From: Apophysomyces variabilis
Lineage: Eukaryota > Mucoromycota > Mucoromycetes > Mucorales > Mucoraceae
NCBI GenBank assembly: GCA_002749535.1
Contig: MZZL01000409.1
Location: 736,962-800,961 of the forward strand
DNA: 64,000 bases
Direction: 5' to 3'
Shown: in pieces, positions 55,313 to 64,000 of the stretch
Position numbering within the stretch: position 1 is the stretch's first letter
Layout of the letters: each line of letters begins with the position of its first letter
Made by a program: the position numbers and the translations under genes
Notes under the pieces: model-generated
Told to the model about the DNA's origin: nothing
Seen by the model: the letters and a program-made list of their open reading frames with translations, nothing else
Databases searched by the model: none

Positions 55313-56205
55313 ATGGAGTTTTCTGGTGTTTTGTACACTTATGACGAAGCAGGCCGACGAACCGCATTTGAAAGCGGTCCTGTTGAATCGCCAAAGACGG
55401 TGGTCTTCATCGGTGGTCTTGGCGACGGTTACAACGCTCTCTCTGTCCTGCAACCGCTCCAAACCGCTCTAGCCAACAAAGGGTGGTCCCTCATTCAAGT
55501 GAATCTCTCATCTAGCTATAACGGCTATGGTAGTGTGAACCTGCAGACTGACTCTGCTGAGCTTGATAAATTGGTTCACTATCTGAAAGAAAGGCGCAAT
55601 AAAACAACCATTGTCTTCCTCGGTCATTCAACAGGTAGCCAGGATTGTTACTGGCATAACAAATACGGAGAGGCCAGTGAGTCAGTCGCCGGTTACATCC
55701 TCCAAGCGCCAGTATCTGATCGTGAGTACTTCTCGAAGAATCTTCCTAACTATGATCAGTTACTGGCCGAGGCCATTGCATTAAGAAAAGAGAATAAAGG
55801 TCGCCATTTTCTCTCTGGATTTATGGATGTTCCTATCACTGCAGACCGCTTTTATTCTTTGGCAGCCTACAGGTAAAGAAAATGCAGTACATGGTAAAAC
55901 CTTGGTTGCTATGCTAAGACGCGATTTTTAGGGGTGATGATGACGTTTTTTCCACTGACTTGCCTATTGACACCTTGAAAGAACTCTATCAAGGCTTGAA
56001 GCGACCTATGTTTTTGGCAGAAGGAAGCAACGACGAATACTACGCGAGTGATGTCAGCCAGACGGAAATGCTTGAACGATTAAAGTCTGTCTGCCCAGCT
56101 ATCAAGCTCACAGCAATTATACCAGATGCAGATCATTCACTGTCCGATCCAAAAGCACAAGAGTACTTTATAGACCTTGTCATTGAGTTTCTTGGTACAC
56201 TTTGA
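55313..56205 (+). CDS. DUF1749 (UPF0613) alpha/beta-hydrolase
   Basis: Exons 55313-55872 and 55932-56205 (59 nt intron, phase 2) encode 277 residues. Start MEFSGVLYTYD. Alpha/beta-hydrolase features: oxyanion region VVFIGGLGDGYNAL, nucleophile elbow VFLGHSTGSQDC (Ser at about 105), an acidic residue in MFLAEGSNDEYY and histidine in IPDADHSLSD. Probably cytosolic, no signal peptide. Plant and fungal members are annotated as DUF1749/UPF0613 with unknown substrate. Confidence 0.9.
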
Positions 56206-56549
56206 TAAATAAATAAGATATCCGAGCGATTTCATTATCGTAATGAGAAGGTAGATATATCAGGCTCCGTTTGGGACAAAAACGAACTGTAACTACAGCA
56301 TCACACACCAGTGCACAAAACAAAAAAGAAGAGCTTATGACAATTACATAGTAGAAGAATTGTTGTACATATCGAACAGAAATTTATGAAAGGCATCAGG
56401 CCCACAAAGCGCAAGGGTGGAGCTAGCGGAAACTTCCTAACTGCATATATACATGGACATTGGGTTCGATTGTATAATGCTGCCGGATGGAATGCGAGAA
56501 TCATGCCTTGCAGATTTAGAATTATTACAGAGAAAACCCCATCAGCTCT
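56206..56549. other. convergent 3' flanks
   Basis: Between the DUF1749 hydrolase and ARP8 stops. No gene seen. Confidence 0.5.
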
Positions 56550-59243
56550 TTACATGAGTAAAGCACGTTCTTTCAAACATCGTGCACCTATTTCATCCCA
56601 TTCTTCTTCACCAATCCACATATCTTTTGCAGTATCCAGCTTGCTCAAGACAGATGCACCCTTCCATACTAACAGTCGAGGATCAAGTTCGCGAGGTGCT
56701 GGAAGAATTTCCACTCGTTCAACGGAAGCCGACTGTGCAATAACAGTCGATAAAACACTAACCAAATGTAGATCAGAACCCGTCTAAGGATAGTATTGCT
56801 AATACTTACCGATCTTCTAATACTCTATTAAAGTTGCTAACCATACCAGCTCCACCCACAAGAATAATGTTCGTAAAAAACCGTTTAAGACGTTCATCTG
56901 ACGCACCAGATGCAGTTTGGATGGATTGCGCTATAGCAACGTCGATTGGGAATAAGTCAAACATATTTGTACGGGTGGGTGTAGAAGCAACAGGTGAGGT
57001 GACACCTGTCATTGGTGTCGCTGCTGTTGAAGCTTGCGCTAACGGAGTTTCAGAACCAGACGCTGGTCTCGGTGTGGATGCTTGTGATAGACCTGCTTTT
57101 GCACGTTGGAAGCCAGGCACAGGTGCCGTTTGCGACGTCTGAAAACGAATCATTTGTATGTGGAATAGCAAACAATATAACTAACTTACACTAGGTTCAT
57201 CGGCTATATCATCAACAATGTTGTTGCTTGCCAAATCTTTGGCATTTTCTGTCTTCTCTTCAGCATTTAAAATAGCTGGATACATCAGACATAAAGGCGC
57301 CAAGAACACTTCGTCGTATACTTTGCATTGATACTTTTTGGTTGGTTGATGGGGGGCCCGGACAAAGAAGTCATACACTTGCACACTTATATCCGCTTCA
57401 TTCATCGTACACCATTTCTCCTTGAGTTCTTCCGCTAGCCTCCAGTCGTATGATCTTGCCAGATTAATATCTGCATAAGGAAAGTGATTTGCAAGCAAAA
57501 ACGATGCAAAGGTTTTCGTAATATCGTCACCACCAATGGCTATAGATATTCTATGTATACCAGTAAGGAGATTAGCTCTAATATCAGCCACACTTATCGC
57601 TTACCGTGAATCTGTAAGACAAACACCATCCTCGATACATGCTATGCTCGTTTTCTGTGCACCGATGTCGACGACACATGCGCTTGATACACCGGCACCA
57701 AATGTTGCACAGATAGATTCCTATCAATACATAGTTTAAGAAGAGGATACCAATGTGTGGAGAGATCACACCTGTTGTACAAGCACTCCTCTGAAATTCA
57801 TGTACCGCAACATCATAGTGATCATCTCATGAATATAGTTACGAGGATATAAATCGGGGACCACAAGGACGGCATTGAAACTCTATTTAGAGATCTTCAG
57901 CATTGATATCGGTGGCCTTGCAATTGATTCAATTACCGAGAGATCTTCAACTTCTAACTCGTTTTTGATTGTTTCTGTCCATATCGCTTGTAGATCACCA
58001 ATTACAGCTTGTAAAGAGCAGTAATCCTGATTATTCAAGCACCCATGCTTCCAAGGGTAGAAAAGACGGTAATCTGAATTTTCGGATATTGGGAGATTAA
58101 GCGCCTGTGATAAACAAATGAGCACAAACAGCCAACACTACGTTATCCAGCATACACACCTTATCTCCAACGACATATTCCGGTTTAGACGGACCATCTT
58201 GAATCTCCGTCCACTCTACTTTATAAGGATCGTTGTGATCCGGAATTGTTTCTTGAAATGCTTGTGTATTAAAACCAATGACTTGAGCTTCTGCATTAGG
58301 TACTGCTCTTCTTTTCGCGTTCTTCATACGCCATTTGAGTTCATTCTTGATCTCACGCAACGCTTCTTCCCGATTGAAGTTCATGCTGTCTGCATCTACA
58401 GCGCGCTTGTCGGAGATAGAGTCTCCATCGTCTTCATCAGTACTGCCGCTCTTCTCGGTGTCTTTTTGAATATCAAGATCCATGTTTGGTCGGATCACTT
58501 TGTCAGTTACTGAAGTCACCGGTGTGCGCATCCTTCGTGCAATGACATGAGGGACAGTTTTCGGAAAAGCTTCGGAAGCACGTCCTATACGTAGGTTGCG
58601 TGAACCTGGATGGATAACAATTGTATCGTTCCATTCTTCGCTGGCCTTCAGAGAAAACAAAGTTAGGAATTCAAGAGATTTACAGCGATTAGATCTTATC
58701 CGTTCTCCTTCTTACGTCTGGTGCTATTGACTCCGAGCCTGCTTTATTTCCTGGAAAATAAGTCATGTCGGAACGCGCAAAGCTACTGGTGATATTTCGT
58801 GTAGGAAGGATATTAAACCCTTTCACAGGAAATATGGTGTATTTGAAGTGAGGTTGACGTAGTTTTTTACGCCGTGCGGCCATATCATCATCGATTTCAG
58901 CGGAAGTGTCATCGTATGGTTTTGGAACGTGAGATGTCTGGGCAATGGTGGGTGATACGTGCTTAGTAGTTATATCTCGCATTGGAGCATGCATCTCTAT
59001 ATCTTGGGAACCTCCTCGTTTTGATTGCCTTGGCTTCTTTATCTGACGCCCCGGTTCGTCTGCTGCTCGTCGAAAATCGGTCGCTGTTCTGAATGGACTG
59101 TGGTGATCATGGCTGCTAGATCTTGCAGGTGAAACCGATGACACTGGTGGCTGTGAGGTCGACTGTGGTGCTGACTGCATCCACGCATATTTCTTTTGTG
59201 ATAGCGTTTTCAGAAACGTATTCGAGTGAGTGCTATCGGTCAT
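56550..59243 (-). CDS. ARP8: actin-related protein 8 (INO80 complex subunit)
   Basis: Eight exons: 59243-58716, 58645-58160, 58104-57937, 57882-57772, 57720-57605, 57550-57190, 57138-56810 and 56757-56550, all phases consistent, give 768 residues. The N-terminal 170 residues are disordered and basic. Actin-fold motifs follow: TIVIHPGSRNLRIGRASE, LVVPDLYPRNYIHEMI,ATFGAGVSSACVVDIGAQKT, IGGDDITKTFASFLL and FTNIILVGGAGMVSNF. The C-terminus reads RLLVWKGASVLSKLD..WIGEEEWDEIGARCLKER. A Ser/Thr/Pro/Ala-rich insertion (~575-640) is an Arp8-type feature. Arp8 with Arp4 and actin forms the nucleosome-sensing module of the INO80 remodeller in the nucleus. Confidence 0.95.
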
Positions 59244-59993
59244 GATCCCTCCGAAACTAGTGTCCTGTGTTCACTTTGGAATACAAGCTGTTTTCCAAGT
59301 GGCGGGGATTGAAATCGTGCTGTAGGTCACAACGGCACTCTATAGCAGGAGAAGGGAAACCCAGCCCTCCTCTAATGGTGATGCGGGAAAAGATAGACTA
59401 AGTGATTGCGAGCTAAACCTCCTTAGGACGATCTCAAGGCGTAAACATGAATGGTCAGGCTACGATGAGACATGAATAGGGAGTGTTTTGTTTCTAACCT
59501 TAATTGTAGCAGGCCGATCACTCCACCACGGAGTTCGCTTTTAAACATCCAATGGAATATTTGCTGTTTTGATGTTAACAAAAACAACTGGGTTGAACAA
59601 ATTAAGTAAGCGTGCTTTGATGCTCTGCAATCATGTTTATGATAGAATGAGCTATTGATAAAGAACAAGATGATGGATGGCAATTTGCAGCATGCACCAT
59701 GAAAATCCCTGTCTTCAACTTGTATGCTAGAAATGATAAAGTATTTTTGTATTGTTTTCACGGTATCACGAATAAAACCAGAATTCTGCCATTATTTGTA
59801 CACATACAGTTTATCGAATCATCATAAACCTTTATACGCCCATCATCTGTCTTTATGGAAAAAGATGGATAATTAACAGCATTTTTCTTATCGGGTTTTA
59901 CTGTTTACTCTCTCTCTTTCTCTCTCTCTCTCTCCTTTTTTCCTTCCTTTGCCTTTCAATACACTCCATCTAACATAACCATTATACTTATCC
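59244..59993. promoter_or_regulatory. divergent promoter region with (TC)n tract
   Basis: Shared upstream region of ARP8 (minus) and the P-type ATPase (plus). A CTCTCTTTCTCTCT tract at about 59909-59935 lies 60 bp before the ATPase ATG. A frame at 59423-59761 is unsupported. Confidence 0.45.
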
Positions 59994-62900
59994 ATGTCTA
60001 AACCAAATTTTTCTGCAGAAAAATTACAGCATGCTACAACGATCAACATCCCGTCCGCTGATGGGAAGGCTTCTATCGAGCACCAAATAGAAATACACGG
60101 TAATCAGTACATGCATTAAGCGCTTAACTTCTTTCTTACACTGTATTTGCTGTCCGTAGTCCATGACCTCTTTGATATCAAAGAAAATAAATCCATATTG
60201 CTCACCGAAGTGTTGGAAGGCCTAGCTTACGTTATGGATTTTCGTATCAAGGGAGGCTATCATCCACATCTCGATATACATATTATGAGACGACTATGTG
60301 AAGCGTTGCTATTAAATACTGGCCAAACGGAAGGAAACTTCCTCCGCAAACGTCCCACACCAGGGGCTGACATGGCGTTCTTTCTTTTTGGGGATTTTCT
60401 TGAAGAAGGTAACATCTGTTCAGCAATGTCTGTGGCGAAAAGAGGATCACTGACAATGTGTCATTTATGTAGTGGAGGAGTTTAGACAAGCGGTTATGGA
60501 AAAGACCGCATTTGAGTTGCAGAAACAGCTCAAGATTCATTATCGATGCCAATCAGGGCCGCTTGAAAAACAAAAACAGGCAGTTATTGCAATAATCCAA
60601 TTGCTTGAAGCGCATCATTTTGATTGGCGTGATCTTATTAAAGAAACTGCTCACAATGACGCTGAACAGCTACTGTCCTCTTCTCTGGCTAAGGATATCG
60701 CGAGAGCCAATCTGAAAATGCCAGTTCAACCGAAATTATGGCCACCTCAAGCTCTACATTTTGATAGATCCGTTGAAAAGCTCTTGCAGATGTTTTCTAC
60801 CACAGATCCCATGAAAGGGCTGCCGACGACGGAAGTTGAATTACGTCAAGTGCACTATGGCCCAAACAAGCTTCCAGATCCGCCACGGACAAGCATGTTA
60901 AAAATGATCCTGACGCAGCTCACTGATTTCATGGTGCTGATCCTACTGGGAGCAGCCATTGTAGAAGCCTGTCAAAAAGACTTCAACAGCATGACAGTTC
61001 TGTTGATTGTGATTGTGTTAAATACAGTGATTGGTGCCAGTCAGGAGTGGAAAGCGAACAAAACGCTGAATGCTCTAATGAATCTCAGTGTCCCACAGGT
61101 TAGCCTTCATTTCGCTCTTTAAACTTTATTTAACGATATGCATTCGAATGCATGCGTTAGGCTCAAGTGATCCGGGACGGCGAACAGCAGCTGATTGCAT
61201 CTGAAGAACTCGTGCCTGGAGACCTCGTGGTCTTGGAAGAAGGTGGAGCGGTACCTGCAGATATTCGCTTGATTGAAGTAGCCCAATTGGAGCTTGTAGA
61301 AGGCATTTTGACGGGTGAAAGTCTACCAGTACCCAAAAAGACAGATGTGATAAAGGCACCAGTACGTATCCTTAATGATGTTTATCTCAGCAGATTGTTT
61401 ATGCCTTTTGACAGTCAAGACGGATACCTTTGGGAAATTGTGTTGGAAATGCCTTCATGTCAACAACGGTGGCAAAGGGTCGCGCAAAAGGAATAGTAGT
61501 CCGAACAGGTGTACAGGCAGAGGTATAATAATAGAGGGTTACCAGTTAGCAGTTTGGCGTTGTTATGTTTATGTTTGTGTTGCCTCAATAGATCGGCAAG
61601 ATTACCACGGCAATCCATGCAGGCTTAAAAACAAAACAGAAAACGCCTATACAGCGTAAATTGCAGCGATTGGGCACTTACCTTGTCATTCTTGCTGTTG
61701 TCCTTTGTGTCCTCGTGGTTGTTATCGGAATTGCGTGGAAGAAAGATGTCAAGATCATGGTTAACGTGGGCTTAAGGTACTAAAAAGCAAAATCACAATG
61801 ACATTTTCTGAATGTTTTCGTAGTTTAGCTGTTTCTGTCATTCCTGAAGGTTTGGTTGCCGTCACGACGGTAACCATGGCTTTTGGAGTGCGACGCATGG
61901 CTGCCAAGTACGTTCTTTTCTATATGTAGTTTAGACATAAGCGCTCTTCTTATAAGAAACACAGGCAATGTATTGTTCGCACCCTTCCAGCTGTGGAGAC
62001 TTTGGGCAGTGTCACAACTATCTGCTCTGACAAGGTAGATTTGTACACTCTCTTTTCCAGGGTTTTAATGCCATTGTATTGCAGACAGGTACTTTGACTG
62101 AAGGAAAAATGGGAGCTGCTGAACTATGGACTGGTGACAACAAATTGTATTCTTTTACGAGCTCCACCTCGTTGGACCCACACCAAGGTGAAATTATTGT
62201 CAAATCCAGCAACCGCGATCTTCGGATTGGCGAGGCAGATCTTTCCATAGCCAAGCAGCTCTCGGGTAAAGAAGACCAGACAGATAGTACAGCCTTCCAC
62301 CCGGTTGCGCTTAAGACGACTCAGACCGAGGCATACCCGCTACATCTGAAATTATGTTTAATGATCACTAGTCTCTGTAACAATGCTACCGTTACACTAG
62401 ATGAAGCTGCTGATGAATGGCGATCGGTCGGCGATCCGACAGAAGTCGCTCTTACTGTAGCTGCCCAGAAGGCCTCACTCGGGCGTGATTTCTGGACAGA
62501 GCAAGGGTTTGAAAAGATTTCTGAGAAAGCTTTTGATAGCGAACGAAAACTGATGAGTACCGTATATCGTGTGGCTGACACGACAGTGCTGCTATGCAAA
62601 GGAGCACCCGAAGAGTTATTGGAAAGGTGTTCAACCTACGTTAGTCATGCAATTGGTCACGACTACTTGCAGTACGAGACTCTACCCATTACCGAGGCGT
62701 TTGCAACCCAGATATCGGATGAGAGTATGCGCATGGCAACAAATGGTCTGCGTGTTCTTGGTCTCGGCCTGAAGAAAGCTCAGCAGGATGAAAACGGAAA
62801 TTTGACGGAATCAGAAATTTCGTTTGTTGGACTAATAGGTCTCATCGATCCACCCAAAGAAGGCGTCAGAGAATCGGTCATGAAGTGCCAACAGGCCGGG

Positions 62901-64000
62901 ATCCGTGTGATGATGATCACGGGAGATCATATTCAAACCGCCAAGGCGATCGCTACCAAATTGGGAATATTTCAACAGGACGTTCCTGGGATGGCAAGTG
63001 ACCTCGCAGAAAGTCAACGGCAAAAAGACTGAGTTATTTTAGAATCGAGCTATCCTAGGTCGGGAGTTAGATCTGTTGTCGGAGGATGCCTTGGTTCAGT
63101 TGAATCCATTTCCGAACGTCTTTGCTAGAGTAAGTCCGGATAACAAGCTTAAAATTGTCAAGGCATTGCAACGGAAGGGCGAGCTGGTAGCCATGACGGG
63201 TGATGGTGTCAACGGTAAAACAAACCTTCCCAAGATTTGCCGATCACTCAATCCATGTATTTTAGATGCCCCTGCCATTAAATGCGCCGATGTAGGGGTG
63301 GCTATGGGTCAAGCTGGTACCGAAATCACGAAACAAGCGGCTGATCTGGTACTTCTTAATGACAATTTTAATACCATCGTGGATGCAATCGAAGAAGGGC
63401 GTCATGTGTTTGACAATATCTTGAAATTTATTGTCTACCTCTTAAGCTGCAATGGTGCAGAGATCTTTTTGATGCTGATCTGCGCCATAGCAGATTTGGA
63501 TACCCCATTAACGGTGATGATGATCCTGTGGGCAAATATCATTGGTAAAGGACAGCAAACTGGCTATTGTTGCATGAATTAATTAATCGGAGGGTAGCTG
63601 ATATTCCACCTGCCATGGCACTCGGTGTCGAGCCAAAGGAACCAGGATTGATGAAAAGATCACCCCGTTTGACTAGTATGGGGGTTCTCAACAAGGTCAC
63701 TTGGACTGTCATATTTCTTCAATCCCTCTATATAGCTGTATCAACCATCGCAGTCTATGTGGTGTCAATGCGAGTTTTTAGCTATCAATTGCAAGAAGCG
63801 CAATCACTTGTATGTCACGATGGAAAGGAGATTAATGCTTTTGTATCCAGTTGGTTAATATTTCATATATCAGGTCTTTGCAGCAATTACTACGCAACAA
63901 TTACTCCATTCGTTTATGTCACGGAGTATACAGCAATCTGTACTGAAAACTGGCATTTTCGGAAATAGATGGATGATTGCCGCCTTCGTTATTTCATTTG
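59994..64000 (+). CDS. P2-type cation (probably Ca2+) ATPase, 3' end beyond window
   Basis: Thirteen exons are readable: 59994-60099, 60160-60408, 60473-61098, 61161-61361, 61415-61522, 61592-61776, 61824-61907, 61965-62034, 62085-62997, 63050-63214, 63266-63544, 63598-63809 and 63874 onward (partial). An unusual N-terminal region of about 245 residues precedes the cation-ATPase N-domain (MKGLPTTEVELRQVHYGPNK). Then come A-domain LTGESLPVPKK, M4 VIPEGLVAVTT, phosphorylation site ICSDKTGTLTEGK, nucleotide-binding LCKGAPEELLERC, MITGDHIQTAKAIA and hinge MTGDGVNDAPAIK. M6 reads LWANIIADIPPAMALGVEP, keeping the N and D cation ligands seen in SERCA/PMR1. M4 has PEGLVAV where SERCA/PMR1 have PEGLP. 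Likely a Golgi or vacuolar Ca2+/Mn2+ pump; ion specificity is inferred only. Confidence 0.9.

Overview
The window is nuclear DNA from a fungus, most likely an early-diverging Mucoromycota (Mucorales-type) species. Genes are split by many short introns (about 43 to 75 nt, GT..AG, with branch sites such as CTAAC or ACTAA). The proteins are fungal-type (FIS1, CstF-50, GSK3, ARP8, sphingolipid desaturase, HP1-like, Sec2-like). The transposon load (DIRS, CACTA, Tc1-like, Fanzor) is typical of that phylum. No rRNA, tRNA or CRISPR array was found. Species assignment is not possible by eye.

Layout. 1-20 kb is mostly mobile DNA with two host genes. A Fanzor-like gene copy (minus strand, running off the left edge) is broken by a 188 bp TA-flanked MITE. 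At 4.16-11.96 kb there is a three-level nest: a CACTA-type element (5910-8378) inside the RNase H end of a DIRS retrotransposon (4200-10866), itself inside a TA-flanked repeat (repeat A; second copy at 28.96-30.19 kb). A SET-domain-like gene (12.1-13.4 kb) and FIS1 (14.15-14.75 kb) follow. A second, nearly complete but decayed Fanzor gene lies at 17.29-19.81 kb. It keeps RuvC-I, the rearranged glutamate, the zinc ribbon and RuvC-III.

20-39.5 kb holds a RING-H2 protein, malic enzyme, CstF-50 (convergent with malic enzyme), a sphingolipid delta-4 desaturase, a broken XPG-like nuclease, an HP1-like chromodomain/chromoshadow protein and a UPF0658 Golgi membrane protein. 39.5-49 kb is gene-poor: a damaged Tc1-type transposase, a small GPI-anchored cysteine-rich protein and a Sec2-type Rab exchange factor. 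49-64 kb is gene-dense: an FCP1-like HAD protein, a family-2 glycosyltransferase, GSK3, a DUF1749 hydrolase, ARP8 of the INO80 complex, and a P2-type cation ATPase that runs off the right edge.

The host genes are independent single-gene units with no operon or cluster logic. The unusual content is the eukaryotic RNA-guided-nuclease (Fanzor) family and the nested transposons, whose insertion sites can be read at base resolution. Exon boundaries below were deduced by hand from splice consensus plus reading-frame continuity.
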